A stretch of DNA of 64,000 nt from Pararge aegeria (GCF_905163445.1 NC_053200.1:14322001-14386000); one strand, 5' to 3'. Positions 31,906 through 43,655 are shown, counted from the stretch's first letter. Program-made: numbers and translations. Notes: generated by a model from the sequence alone, not told the origin.

Positions 31906-31943
31906 CCAGTATTTGTAGCTCGTACTGGAGATTGATTGATAAT

Positions 31944-32165
31944 ACACTGATTGGCGCAGTGGGCAGCTACCCTGAGTCCAAGGCCTGATGTTCGAGTCCC
32001 ACAACTGGAAAATGTTTGTGTGATGAACATGAATGTTTTTCAGTGTCTGGGTGTTTATCAGTATATTATAAGTATTTATGTATATCATTCATAAAAATAT
32101 TCAGCAGTCATCTTAGCATCCATAACACAAGACACGCTTACTGGGGCTAGATGGATTATTTATTC
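31944..32165 (+). mobile_element. SINE family A copy
   Basis: A box CTGATTGGCGCAGTGGGCAG, B box GATGTTCGAGTCCCACAAC, body CATGAATGTTTTTCAGTGTC and 3' module ACTGGGGCTAGATGG. The head lacks the GACGGC start. Confidence 0.78.
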
Positions 32166-32475
32166 AATATGCTCTCATTGTAAATGGTAAACCTTCTGAT
32201 TTGTCTACGTTTATTGAGTTCAAGCAAAATCTTACTGTAACGGTCGATTGGCATTTAGCAGAAGTACTTACTAAATAAAACTAAGACCTAGTTTCGTTAA
32301 TTCGTGACGAATCGTCAACCTGGTGCTACTTCTACACGATTCGAGGAGTCGCATCCCATCGTGATCTCAACCCAATAAGTATAATGATATGTTAAATAAC
32401 ATTTTTAAACCGCTTCAAAAACGATTAGTCTGTTATGTTATCAACCGCTTCAGCAAATGTTTTATCAAATACTAG

Positions 32476-32820
32476 CGTACCCAGCCCGCTTCGGCGGGCT
32501 AGATTTTGCTTTATTTTATTTAAACAATAAACTTACATCATAATATTATATTAAATCATTAAGATACATTAAGGTGAAGATCATTATCTACACCCATGTA
32601 CACTCAACAATCGAATATCATCATAGTAAATAAAAGCTGTATTTGACAAATTGACAGTTCAAAAATAGGAGTGCTCCGAACGTCACCAAACTTAGGGAAA
32701 AAAGGATTACTCGCCAGGTCAATCTGGAGATTCCCTGAAAGTTTCATTGAAATCGGTCCAGCCGTTTCGGAGCCTATACGGAACATACCCACACACTTTC
32801 TCTTTTATATATATAGATGT
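32476..32820. mobile_element. Helitron-like non-autonomous element
   Basis: ACCCAGCCCGCTTCGGCGGG begins the unit. It ends with GAAATCGGTCCAGCCGTTTC, GGAGCCTATACGGAACATAC and a TATATATATAGAT run. These blocks typify a very common lepidopteran/insect element class (recalled); no coding sequence is seen. Confidence 0.45.
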
Positions 32821-33061
32821 TGTAAAAAATATTTATTTATTGCTTTTTAGTTTAGGTGTAACATTTATGTAGTAAGTGGCTTTGTTTCTGTTTCGATAGT
32901 AAAAATGTGAAATTTGACAATATTTCGACCCAGTTATACATGGATCGTAGTGTAAGTTTTTGGTTTTCATGATATCTCGGGTAGAATTTACCAAACAGCT
33001 TATGTGTCCTGTTTTGACCGCCCACGCAAAAACGACGGGATGTTATGCGTTTGACTTGGCT

Positions 33062-33079
33062 GTGTGTGTGTGTGTGTGT
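33062..33079. repeat. (GT)n microsatellite
   Basis: Nine TG units in a row. Confidence 0.8.
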
Positions 33080-33324
33080 CATATGGATGATGAGGCAAAA
33101 CGGTGGGAGACCATTGCCACAGGGGTAATGTGGGACACAATAGTGGTCTGGCATATCCTCTTTTAGAAGTGGTAATGGCTCTTTTGCGGCTGTAAAAAAT
33201 ATCCCTGCGGAGCGAGTCTAAATAACAGCATTAGTATAATAAATAGTAGTTATTAATACAAAGTTATGCCCTTGCGGTGCCATAATCCTATTTAGGACCA
33301 AGGTCCTTACAGAAATACTATTAA

Positions 33325-33500
33325 AATTAAGCTTAATTTTCTATACTCCGCGAAAAGCAGTAGAATCTGAAAGATGTTATTTATAATTTTGGAATCTGTA
33401 TACTCCGCACCAAACAGATCTTGGGCAATGTAGGGTACATTACTACGCGCGTTTCGCTCCGACATCGGAGCATCCTCAGGAGATGTTGACTTTACAATTG
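33325..33500 (+). mobile_element. MITE M-1 fragment
   Basis: TTAAGCTTAATTTTCTATAC, CTCCGCGAAAAGCAG and TCGGAGCATCCTCAGGAGAT match one arm plus spacer start of the foldback element at 24825. At ACTTTACAATTG it meets a LINE fragment. Confidence 0.6.
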
Positions 33501-33705
33501 TTAAGCGATTATAAACTTACAGTGCAATATACTAAGTTACATAAAATTCATAATTCGTTAAAAGGAAATTGTATACAATTCTACAATAAACTACCCATTG
33601 ACATCTTGGAGATGTCTCTTAAAAATTTAAAAGTTTGTGTTAAACGTAAGCTTATAGAAAAGTAACTAGGACTACGTAATCGATAAAAAGCTTGGTTAGA
33701 GCAAT
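33500..33705 (+). pseudogene. LINE C-terminal fragment (family L-1)
   Basis: The frame reads LTVQYTKLHKIHNSLKGNCI, FYNKLPIDILEMSLKNLKVC and KRKLIEK, the L-1 reverse-transcriptase C-terminus, then breaks. It is abutted by an M-1 fragment on its left. Confidence 0.6.
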
Positions 33706-34389
33706 AATGAATTATTGCTCTCAATGTTCTTTTGGCCCCATCACTAGATCTTAAGCACGCAAGAAAGCGAGAGAGAGAGAGCAACATCGTAATATTGCTC
33801 TCCTCATGAGATATAGATATAGCCCAAACAATTAGTTAGAGAACTATAGAGTGGCTACTTTTTATCCGGGAAAACAAATCCAAGCGGACGATATAGCGAG
33901 CAAAAACGATTCTGCACTGTCTTCTATTTAGGTGAGTCGTGCAAATACTAAGTTCAGGTCAAGCGAAGATTTTACGATATGCCTTGTTTAGTTACTCGCA
34001 GTTAATGTGAATGATGATTTTATCATTAAAATTAACTATATTATTATTTTGAACTAAATAATGGAAGTATTTTATAACTACTTTGATATTATGAGAAGTT
34101 TGGTATACAGCTTTTGAAACTCTTAAACTAGGGGTTACATATTTTTTTCTTACGCCAACTTTCATCAGTTATTCTACACAATATTCCCCGATCGCTACAT
34201 ATTTACCCAACCACCCGCCATTAGCATCGTTTTCTCATCCTACGAATTTTTACGCAAATAATAAGAAATAAGTAATTTTGTACACAATATTCCCCGACCT
34301 AATATTTTACCTGTACGTTTGGATGTTTAGTGCAAAAAAGTTTCCCACTGGGAACAGAGATACTCTTTCATAGAAGGAAGAGTTTATGG
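33706..34389. other. Intergenic stretch, nothing recognised
   Basis: Short GA microsatellite near 33770. Otherwise no recognisable repeat or coding sequence. Confidence 0.35.
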
Positions 34390-34700
34390 GCATAGACTGC
34401 TTACTTGCTAATCCAGGTTGGCGGTCTTAAACGCCTATATATCCCCCGATTACGTCCCATGACTAGAGATATAATTAACGTGTCCACCTGCTAAAGTACG
34501 GGAACATGGAATATAGTAAATTAGATCCATATCCATAGCTACAACAATTGATTTTCATCTGAATTAAATGTTATTATTATTATTATTATTATTATTTGGA
34601 TATTATTTCCACTTGTGCGCTAGTGCTCTGAGAGTTAATAAAGCTGTGGGAGAAGATAAATTTCCATTCTTTCCCCGGGGAGATAATGGTCTCCTGCTTA
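34390..34700 (+). mobile_element. Dispersed repeat R6 with (TTA)n run
   Basis: GTGTCCACCTGCTAAAGTAC, GGATATTATTTCCACTTGTG and GGGAGAAGATAAATTTCC match 6900..7145. A (TTA)n run at about 34569..34597 sits inside. Confidence 0.55.
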
Positions 34701-34794
34701 ACTGCAGATCACGAAGTCCTGGGTTCGATCCCCGGGTCGTATTGACCAACGACCAACGTATTGACTTTTTCTATAAATAAGTTCATAATAAAAG

Positions 34795-34985
34795 CCCGGA
34801 GTGTGGAAATTGGAGGTGATTCACCCCTGTGTCTCGGAGAGTAAGTACGTGAAGCGGTCGGTCATGTGCCTGAAGTCTTTCCGGCCGTGTTGGATTTGGT
34901 AAGTGTTATGTGCACTATAATAACTCCCAAAATCTCTCTGGAAATTGAAAACAGAGACCGAATTCGGCCAGGGAAACTGTGTGTG
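34795..34985 (+). mobile_element. Dispersed repeat R14 copy
   Basis: CCCGGAGTGTGGAAATTGGA, GGTGATTCACCCCTGTGTCT, AAGCGGTCGGTCATGTGCC and ATCTCTCTGGAAATTG give the fullest unbroken copy of this family here. Confidence 0.55.
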
Positions 34986-35302
34986 TTATAACTTATACTG
35001 ACTCTGTAGAATGTTTGTCGTTCAATTTGTATATCAGGTAACATTTGTTAAAACTTGAGAGCTTGAATTGCGGCTAGCATTTTTATTCAAGCGATTTCTA
35101 AATGCAGGTGCTACCTATTGTTGTAAACCAACTTTTATTACGCTCATGATCATTTATCTATTGATCATTTCACAAGTACCGAAATTATATAGCTCTATTT
35201 GCACAAAGTTATTCAAAAGTGCTTTGGTGTTAGGAGTCCGTAAGCTATTTTACCGTTCCATATAAATAATATACATATTTATGAACTTTACCTTACTTAA
35301 TT

Positions 35303-35360
35303 AACCACCTTCCTAAAGAGCTTAGGGAAGTTATAGGTAACGAAGAAAAATATTAAGTAA
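35303..35360 (+). pseudogene. LINE C-terminal scrap
   Basis: The frame LINHLPKELREVIGNEEKY and stop resembles the terminal residues of CR1-type reverse transcriptases. It is very short. Confidence 0.3.
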
Positions 35361-35387
35361 AAACTTAAACAACATTATACAGATCTT

Positions 35388-35640
35388 GTGTTGATACCCT
35401 AGCTGCATCACACATCCAGGCCACCTCGTCAATGGTAGGTGCGGCTGCTACCAGTGACGAGCAGGCCAAGAGGCGAAAATATGAAAGCCTGGATAGCAGC
35501 ATCATATTTGTGCCTTTTGGAGTAGAGACTTTAGAACTTAGGTTATAGAGTCTACCGGTGATCCTAGAGCGGGCAGTTACCTTGGCCAACGAATTAGTTT
35601 GGCCATCCAAAGGGACAATGCTGCCAGCATCTTAGGAACT
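35388..35640 (+). pseudogene. Decayed retroelement polyprotein fragment (WDATC-type), second copy
   Basis: One frame reads DTLAASHIQATSSM, then EQAKRRKYESL and FVPFGVETLE. After a frameshift another gives TGDPRAGSYLGQRISLAIQR and NAASILGTVP. This keeps the GDPRAGS..LGQRIS part missing from 14669..15190 but is itself frameshifted. Confidence 0.6.
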
Positions 35641-36560
35641 GTGCCTCGCTGCGGTGGTTTCGAGGACGTTTTAGATTTTATTTAGTTTTAAATAGTTTAT
35701 TTTATATTTTTAGCAACGCTACTACTAGTTCGGAGAGTAGATTTAAGCGCACATACTGTTGACATTAAAACTTCGTTTTTTGTCAGCGTGATCTTATAAC
35801 AAACAAATATATTTAATGACAAAATCTGATAAAAAAAATTAAAAACATCCTGTACATGTATAGTGAAGGAATATGAACGCATTTCGTTCCTACCTATACT
35901 GAGTTATATGAATTATAGAACGTAAACAAAAGGTTTTTACATTTATCATTGTCCGCATTTTAAATGGTAATGTGAATAAGTAACGATTTTGTAGAACAAA
36001 TTGTGAATGTTAATATATTAATCTATTAGACTAACAAAGCAAAAATTTGTTAACGGCTGGGTGTACGGAAAAATTCTTTTGAGTTTATCCTTACACCTTT
36101 AAATTAAGACCTGTGATGTATATAATGTGTAATGAGTTAATAAATAAAATAAATAAATAAAATGAATGACTTGATATATATAGCGTATACTTTATTAATA
36201 TATTATATAGCACGAGTTTAACAAGAGCAATATAGTTTTAGATTCTTTATCTGTGAATCAGTTGCTGTTGAGATTATTTCTGAAATGGCTGAATCGATTT
36301 AAATAGCCTTTCACAGGTAGGACGAAAACGATACGACTTTACGACTCTTTATCTGAGGTCAATTTGTGTGTGTCGTAATCGCGGATTTTTTGTTTAGGTA
36401 GCCACAAGACAGCAAGGTTTCCGTATATTAACAGCAAAAATCGAAAAACAGAAGTTTAGATCTATAAAGATAGTTTTGGTACGAGATGTAAAATAGTAAA
36501 GTCTTAGTTAAAAAAGGGTACACTATGTGATATGAATTAAAAGATTGATTTTTCGTTATT
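35641..36560. other. Region downstream of gene E, nothing recognised
   Basis: AT-rich sequence with an (AAATAAAT)-type run near 36135..36165. No coding signal. Confidence 0.35.
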
Positions 36561-36593
36561 ACTTTCTTTATTATAAATCAATCACACAGTGAT

Positions 36594-36599
36594 TTTATT
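36594..36599 (-). promoter_or_regulatory. Poly(A) signal of gene E
   Basis: AATAAA on the minus strand, 173 bp past the stop codon. A second AATAAA lies at 36567..36572. Confidence 0.5.
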
Positions 36600-36771
36600 A
36601 TATTATCGTTTTCATACAATCATAACATTAATTATATGTACAAAATATGACACGTATATTATTTTTTTAATTCTTTTTCGTATGCTCTGCAAATTAAATA
36701 AAGTTTTTTTTTTTTTCAATTTTCTTATGCCCTTACTTATACTAAAACTAAGAATTTGTTATAACATGGCA

Positions 36772-39700
36772 CTAATATTTGTAACCTTCCTGTGAATTGA
36801 AGCTTGGCGGTTGTCTTGGGCCTCCGAATTGTTCTGGTCTACCCTGGCTACCTTGACTAGATCCATTTCCTGGTGAAAAAGGACGTTGGCCATTGACACC
36901 TTGGGATCCTGAAGAGCTACCGTCTGGTCGCTGATTAATTCCCTGAATTCCCGTATAGGTTGGGCGTTGCCCATTAACAGTCTGAGAACTTGGAAAACTA
37001 CCACCTGGTCGTTGATCTTGTGGCCCTAAAGAACTGCTGTCCGAACCCTGTCCATTCACTCCCTGTGTTCCCGCTAAACTGGGATGTGTACTCGCAACTT
37101 GGTAACCCTGAGGATTAAAACTTGGGCCCTGTCCATTTATGGCCTGATTTCCAGGAGAACTGACACCTGGTTTCTGACCATTAAAACCCTGGGATCCAAA
37201 AGAACTGCCAGCTGGACGTTTGCCGTTTGGGCTCAGATTTGCGGAAGAACCTGGCTGTTGCTGCGCTGGGAAAGACTGGCTGGGCTTATTATATTGATAT
37301 GGAGCTTGAATAGGGGCTGCACCAGATGATCCTCGAGCAGAAGTAGATTGTTGACTTTCAGGCCCAAACTGTGAGATACTGGGTCTTATGGTGGAACCAA
37401 AAGGCTGATTGTCTGGAACAAACAAGCTTCCGGATCCAGGTGTTCTATTCCCTGAAGATCCTCCAAAAGGTACAGATTCTTGGTTAAATGCAGAACTTCC
37501 ACCAAATGGTCGGTTTCCATTTTGTTGGTATTGTTGACCTTGACCTGTCAGTCCATTAGATCCAGTGGTACTGGGACCAAATTGAGCGGAACCTTTAATT
37601 CCATTGTTTGTGCCAAGAGAGGGTTTGTTTGTGTTGCTTTGGTACTGAGATCCTTGGCTAGGTTGGAAACTAGATCCGCTGGGCTTATTTAATCCAAATG
37701 ATGGTCGATTTGCATTTGCCTGGTACTGATACCCTGAAGATACGGTAGATCCTGCAGACTCCTGGCTTCCAGGTCTGACTGGAAATCCTTGTGACTCAAA
37801 TGATGGTTTACTTGGATTTAATTGATTAACAGCGGAACCAATAAGTTGATTGCCAGGCCTATTTGCAGAGTTCTGCAATTGACTAATTTGAGATCCTTGG
37901 AAAGTTCCAAATGGTTTTTCAGATGGTGAAACTTTACCAGATTGAAGTCCAAAAGTTGTTCCTGATGTTGCAATTGTTTGACCTTGATTGACTTGAGGAC
38001 GGTTCTGAACTGAGGCACCCGACCCAAATTGTGTTACTGCCCCTAAATTACTTTGGGGTTGATTGTAGTTATATCCACTTGAACCCTGGCCTTGACCCAA
38101 ACCTTGAGTGAAAGATCCCTGGTTCGAAGACTGACCGAATGGACGTTGGCTATTTCCAAGTCCTGTTTGATACTGATTGCTTTGTCCTTGAGCTCCTGTA
38201 GTAAATTGACTCGATCCAGCGAAAGGTTTCACGTTATCAATCTGACCAGATTGTCCTGAAAACTGGTCTACTGGGCCTTGATTACTTCCTGAAGCTTGTT
38301 GATATTGCTTGATTGGCCCTTGTAGTCCACTGGGTCCAGCACTAAATTGATTTGGACCTTGGCTAAGTTTTGTTTGACCAAACTGGTCTGATTGACCAGT
38401 TACAGGGTTTGGTCCAAAGGCTCCTGTGTTTCCAGAATATTGATTGTTTTGAGTCTGACTGGTAGGTCCTTGTTGGAATGATCCTTGATAAGAGCCTTGA
38501 GGACGGTTAAAGGAAGTTTGTCCTGCATTATACTGCAGTGCTGAATCATCTGACTCGTATTCCTCGGGACGGTATGCACCTACAAATAAAAACGAATCGT
38601 TATGATAAAATCATTAATTTTACGTATAAAAATAATAGACATTAAAGAATTTGCCGCGGTACTGCGTGCTACATGTAATAGTACCTAATACACATAACTT
38701 ACTAGGATGATCCAAATTTGAATGTTTACATACTACATAACATTTATAGAATATAATGTATTATAGAATTTACCGAAATAAATATTTTTCAAATCTACAT
38801 TATGTCTATGAGAAAAATCAAATCATTTAAAATAAAGATGGAGTAATTTCTTGGTTAATTAATAATGCATTACCTTCTTGAGTACCAGCTGCAGCCGCTC
38901 GAGAGTTTTCTTCAATTGATTTCAATATTTCTTCAGGAATAGGATGAGGAGTAGGCAAATGCTCGCCTTGCGGTTGGAAACCATTTTCGTCAGCAGTATA
39001 GGTAAGGGAGTAGCTTTGACCATCATCACCAGTGTAAGAAAATCCACCTTGAGCCTTTACACCATTTGTTGCAACACCAGATTCTTCAACAGAAATACCG
39101 TTGGATGTTTCGTAGCTGTATAGGTATGATTCGCCATTATTTTCATTCACATACTTTAGAATTTCAGCGTTTCTGTCGGCTGCTGCCTGAGAACGCTCAG
39201 GTTTGTATGCTTGAGCCTCGTTGATTGCTTGAGTTTCTTGTCCGAAACCCTGGCTGGAAGGTCTTGCTGATTGGGGCCTGTAAGCTTGCTGACTTCCAAC
39301 ATTGAATGTATTAGCTCCAGGTGCCTTGTTCGAACCAAAATTTGTACTTTGTGAAGTACCAAAGGGAGCGTTTGCTCCAAGTAATGGAACGTTGCCATTA
39401 TTACCAGTAGACGCAAAAGCATTTAAACCGGTCCCACTTAAGCTCTGCTTATTTCCAGCTCCAAATCCAGGTCCATTTTGAGCCTTTCCAGAAACTCCCC
39501 CAAAAGTAGACGGAAAAGACTGCCCTGATCCAGCACCTGGCTGTCTTCCAGATGGAACTTGACCCGCTTGGCCTAAATTAGAACCTGGGTTTCCAGAAGC
39601 TGGAGCTAATAAGGCACCGGGGCTTCCCCCGGCTGTTGCAGCATTTACTGGCGGAAGGTAAGCTCTGTCTAACTTATCCGCATAGCCATAGGCTATAATT

Positions 39701-40118
39701 GACAGGACTATTACCTGAAAAGAGAAAATAATTAAATTTTCAGACACACTCGTAATAGATTTTCCATCTTATTCAGGAAACTAAATTTTCCGAACCATTT
39801 GCAAATTTACTAATCCTTAATTACTCGATAAACTGGTCACTTAGTTAGCACAAAAACTAAAAAAAAACTTTTTCATTTTCCGTATTCCCGCGGAGTTTAA
39901 TATTGAATTATCGTAGGTAAATTAGTAAAGTTGTATTCAATATGAGCGTACTTAATTAAAATACGCATTCACGTAACCCTTGCTTTATAAAGCTTTAATG
40001 GTCATATATCTGAACTATTTATAGCACCCTTAACAAATAAACCTATTTGCCAGATAAACTTAAAAGCACAGACGCTTATACCAAAATATTAAAATTAAAA
40101 AAGATTTACCAGCTTCAT
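36772..40118 (-). CDS. Gene E: RR-1 cuticular protein with G/Q/S-rich tail, 885 aa
   Basis: Three exons join in frame: 40110..40118 (9 nt, ATGAAGCTG), 38874..39714 and 36772..38579 (phases 0 and 1; total 2,658 nt). The N-terminus MKLVIVLSIIAYGYA is a signal peptide and the mature start is DKLDRAYLPP. A G/S/N-rich linker precedes the RR-1 domain at about residues 190-270 (GESYLYSYETSNGI, SLTYTADENGFQPQGEHLPT, PIPEEIL). After the phase-1 intron (GTQEG|AYRPEEYE) comes a 602-residue tail rich in G, Q, S, P and N. Its last 200 residues repeat G-S-S-x-G-S-Q-G-V-N-G-Q-R-P-like units. The tail includes PYQYNKPSQSFP and ends GPRQPPSFNSQEGYKY. The terminal exon is open from the acceptor at 38580 to the stop, with no internal methionine needed. 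The tail composition resembles elastomeric or prion-like low-complexity matrix; the chitin-binding role comes from the RR-1 family. The gene lies between C and D on the same strand. Confidence 0.9.
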
Positions 40119-40180
40119 TTTTAAAAGCTGTACTTGTCGCAAAGGATGAACTCTGAATGTTGGTACGCCAAATCTTCCTA

Positions 40181-40188
40181 TATTTATA
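40181..40188 (-). promoter_or_regulatory. TATA box of gene E
   Basis: The minus strand reads GATATAAATATAGG. An initiator-like TCAGAG lies about 33 bp downstream (A near 40154), and the ATG follows at 40118. Confidence 0.68.
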
Positions 40189-40479
40189 TCATGTGAAATT
40201 CGTTCACCTCGGATCACGGCTTACCTAAACATGTACCGTGTAACCTTTGACTGCTCAAGTGAATCCTCACTACATTTGTGTGAGTGCTTGCTCAATTTTC
40301 CGATCGGATTTTGCCGATACACTAATTATTTTGATCAGTCCGCTCATCTGAAAGAATGATTCGCGACATTGTTCGTGATTTGTCAAGGCTCCAATCTTTT
40401 ACTAGCGCTATACAGTACCGCGACTTGGGGACAATTAATTTTTTTTCCAATATTATGTGTTTATAATACTCCATTATAT

Positions 40480-40668
40480 TAATAAAAATAAATAAATATA
40501 CTACGACAATACACACATTGCCATCTAGCCCCGATGTAAGCGTAGCTTGTGTTATGGGTACCAAGATGACAGATAGATATTTTATTAAATATAATACTTA
40601 TAATACACATATAAACACCCAGACCCTGAACCCATTCATGTTCATCACACAAACATTTTCCAGTTGTG
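40480..40668 (-). mobile_element. SINE family A, head-truncated
   Basis: 3' module GCCATCTAGCCCCGATGTAA and body ACAAACATTTTCCAGTTGTG in reverse; it stops within the B-box region. Confidence 0.78.
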
Positions 40669-40689
40669 ATAATAAAAAAAATACCCGGT

Positions 40690-40868
40690 TAAATTTTTTG
40701 CGGGCTCTTCTTAGACCAGGGTGCGTTTGGAACCCTCGTAGCTTAAGGTTTAAGTTGGCGAACGTAATGATCACCATCCCCTTACTATTATGTAAACATA
40801 TAAGTATGAACGCTCCATAAGTGCCTGTGACTGGCCCACATGAATTTAAAAAATTTGAATTTGAACTG
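40690..40868 (+). mobile_element. LINE 3'UTR fragment (family L-1)
   Basis: GCGGGCTCTTCTTAGACCAG, TGCGTTTGGAACCCTCGTAG and GTATGAACGCTCCATAAGTG match the L-1 3'UTR, ending in TTTGAATTTGA. Confidence 0.65.
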
Positions 40869-41877
40869 GGACTTTACACTATAATATTTGAAATAGAAAA
40901 AAAATGTGTGTTTTATTAAATACAAGGACAGAGGTCGTCTTTACGTATTTAATATTCACCACTAAAAAGTTATTAGGTAATTCAATTTCTTCAAATCCCA
41001 TGCAACGGAAATCACGTAATTTCGTCGGTCCCAGTTTTTTGTTGCAGCGTTGTGGGTTTTACCTTTTAATCACTTCAAAGGAAGGACAACTACAAGTTAG
41101 CCCTTGATTTCAAACTTACCTGGTAAAAGAGGATGCAGTTTTGGGTGGTGGCCAGCTAACATGTTAGAGATAATAAATTAATACCACCAAATAGCTTGGT
41201 GGTACGTTTTTGTCGGTGAAGTGGAAACTAGCCACGGCCCAAGCCTCTCACCAGACTATCTCAGACAAAAATCGATAATTAAAAATTCAATCAGTTTTAC
41301 TCTAAAGTTTTATATGGAAAAGATGCGAGATGTCTTATGAAATACGTTGATTCAGATTCTAAATGATTCAGCTCCCTTAAAACCTTCTTGGATATTTAAT
41401 CAATCGTGTGCTAAATACATAAGATCCTATTTTCATTTATATATTACGATATCCAGATTCGCCTCAGAAAATCACAAAATTAATGCAATATTGTGTTTTT
41501 CTGAAATACGTAATTCGTTGGTTGTTTATATTAGGAAAATCATTTGGTTCTTTAAAATCCTTCGTTTACTTTTTTTACTACTTAACAACGGCAAAAATGA
41601 AGGTTCCATTTTTAAATAATTATAATATCACTTAAAAGGAAATAATCAACCGGTAAAGCTATAAAATTACAGTTAAAAGTTATCAGTGGCACTTTACCAG
41701 CCACTAAAAGCTGTTATACAATGATCGTGTTAATGATAAGGACGCTAAATGCTTCCTTATCATTAACAGTTAATCTATATATACATATATATATTTGAAA
41801 AAACAGCCAATACATATTTGAAAATTTAATGTAGGTTCACAAAAATATATCTAAATTTAAGAGAAAATGTGACTGCA
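40869..41877. other. Intergenic stretch with SINE B scrap and hairpin
   Basis: At 41120..41275 a decayed minus-strand SINE B is visible (GAAACTAGCCACGGCCCAAG, CCTCTCACCAGACTATCTCA). At 41729..41742 and 41754..41767 GTTAATGATAAGGA pairs with TCCTTATCATTAAC across an 11-bp loop. No gene is recognised. Confidence 0.45.
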
Positions 41878-42345
41878 ATAATTTGAACATTAGAAGCGAA
41901 AATAAACTTGCAGTGCAATATACTAGACTACATAAAATAAGTAATTCATTTAAAGGAAATTGTATACAATTTTACAACAAATTACCAGTTGATATATTGG
42001 AGATGTCTCTGAAAAAGTTCAAAGTTTGTATTAAACGTAAGCTTATAGAAAAGTCCTATTATCCTATTAAGGACTACGTCAACGATAAAACGCTCTAACC
42101 AGGTTGCTTCTTTGATTAGTTTTTAAAGGACAATGTGAGATGGTGATAACAAAAAAAAAATAACAACCGGCTAAGTTTGTTGTGGGCTTCTTCTTAGACC
42201 AGGGCGCGTTTGGAACCCTCGTAGCTTTAGTTTTAAGTTGACGAATTTATTTATCGTCATCAACTCACTCCTATGTCATATTTTACATGTAATGTACGCA
42301 TCAAAAGTGCCATCTATGTGCCTATTTGAATAAAGAAATATTTAA
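41878..42345 (+). pseudogene. LINE C-terminus and 3'UTR (family L-1), best copy
   Basis: The frame 41883..42098 reads NKLAVQYTRLHKISNSFKGN, IQFYNKLPVDILEMSLKKFK and KSYYPIKDYVNDKTL. It is followed by the complete 3'UTR (CCGGCTAAGTTTGTTGTGGG, GGCGCGTTTGGAACCCTCGT, CATCTATGTGCCTATTTGAA) and an AATAAAG-like end. It is 5'-truncated like its relatives. Confidence 0.72.
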
Positions 42346-42696
42346 ATATAAAGAATTTAAGAATTAGAATTTTGAATTTGTCGACGAAGTGAGAGTGCTA
42401 TTGTGTCTTCTAAACACTATGGCAATTAATTGCGCGGTATTGTCCGATCTAATTGACGATATTATAAAAGCTCTCAATGCAATCTCAGTGCCTATTTCAC
42501 ACCATTTAACTTTTAATCGTAACAATTACCTTTGGGTTACAAAACCGGTATTTGTTCATATTAGATCACATTTGCTTGACGTTTTCGCCTTAGGCACACA
42601 ATATTATTTCGATAACACGATATTTAAGTTTATATTTTGACATGAAGTCTATATGATAGAGAGAACTTCCATAGTCTTGAATACAAAAGGAGTGTT

Positions 42697-42735
42697 AATT
42701 TCAATGTCAAACCTGAGTGCTTTGACATTGAAATT
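42697..42735. repeat. 15-bp-arm perfect hairpin
   Basis: AATTTCAATGTCAAA (42697..42711) pairs exactly with TTTGACATTGAAATT (42721..42735) across the 9-bp loop CCTGAGTGC. Confidence 0.85.
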
Positions 42736-42779
42736 GAGAATGAGTTTATTTAGTCTATTTTTGTTTGTTATAATAGTCA

Positions 42780-42905
42780 GACCAAACCACCTTATTGTAC
42801 ACCAAAAACACAGCAATAAAAAACCAATTGATAGAAAGAAAGAAAGAAAAGGTACAATAGGTGGCCTAAGCGATCTCTACCAGGCAACCTACCAAAGTTC
42901 ATTAA
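42780..42905 (-). mobile_element. LINE 3' end (family L-3)
   Basis: GGTGGCCTAAGCGATCTCTA and CCAGGCAACC correspond to the L-3 module, with a GAAA microsatellite upstream on the plus strand. Confidence 0.55.
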
Positions 42906-43039
42906 GTTAAGAAGAAGGGCTAGGGTGAACACAAAACAATATTTAAATAATAAACATAAATTACAAAAGTAAAATACATATTATATAAAAAATATATAAT
43001 AGAATATACTTATAATATATACAATATGTACTTATCTAT

Positions 43040-43215
43040 ATAGGTATATAAAAATGTTATGTTGGTTTGTGTACGCTTCAAAAACTCAAAAAGTTCTTCA
43101 CCGATCGAGCGGAAATTTTAGCATGGTATATAATACGCATCAAGGATTGCTTTTTTTTTCTCAACCATTCAATAACAATGTGCCACAGCGAAGCGTGGCA
43201 GGGTATAGCTAGTAT
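43040..43215. mobile_element. Short Helitron-like element
   Basis: GTTGGTTTGTGTACGCTTCA, AAAAGTTCTTCACCGATCGA and the end CACAGCGAAGCGTGGCAGGG with TATAGCTAGT are typical of an abundant lepidopteran non-autonomous element (recalled). Confidence 0.45.
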
Positions 43216-43494
43216 GTCATAAAGTAGCCATAACGGTAAAGAAGAAAAAATAGAAAAAAAAAATAGTAAAAGACTGTCTCAAAACAAGCTGAAAAGGGGA
43301 GAAAAAGTCAAATAAAATAAAAAAGAGAGAAATGTTACATAAATACACATGGTGGTAAAAAGTTTTTTTTAAGTAGCTGTTTGAAAATGGGTAGAGACTG
43401 CGCCACCAGACCGCGCACGGGAGATATGAACCAGAGAGAGAGCATTCCATAATCAAACAACTTCAATTCACAAAGAAGACACGTTCTTAAAAGT

Positions 43495-43655
43495 GCCGCC
43501 CTGTGCACATCCGCCTGAGGCGAAGGTGTTACGCCTAATGTTCCTGTAATTACACCGGCAACCATGCTCTTCAGGTCAGAACACGGGATGCTGCTCTGCG
43601 GCAGAAAAAAGCATTGTGGAACCTCCCCGTACGAGCTTTGCCATAAAAAGCTCGA
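43495..43655 (+). mobile_element. Dispersed repeat R15
   Basis: AAGTGCCGCCCTGTGCACAT, GTAATTACACCGGCAACCAT and CTGCTCTGCGGCAGAAAAAA match pieces at 45085..45245, 59583..59712 and 62520..62615. The class is unknown. Confidence 0.5.

Noticed and set aside
37084..37692. Plus-strand frames opposite gene E
   Set aside because: Antisense shadows of the G/Q/S-rich exon.
36772..38232. Separate gene starting inside the last exon of E (GTG at 38232)
   Set aside because: The frame is open upstream to the acceptor at 38580 and joins exon 2 exactly in phase, with matching paralogue structure.
41347..41619. A 90-codon plus-strand open frame
   Set aside because: AT-rich with no recognisable domain or family; likely random.
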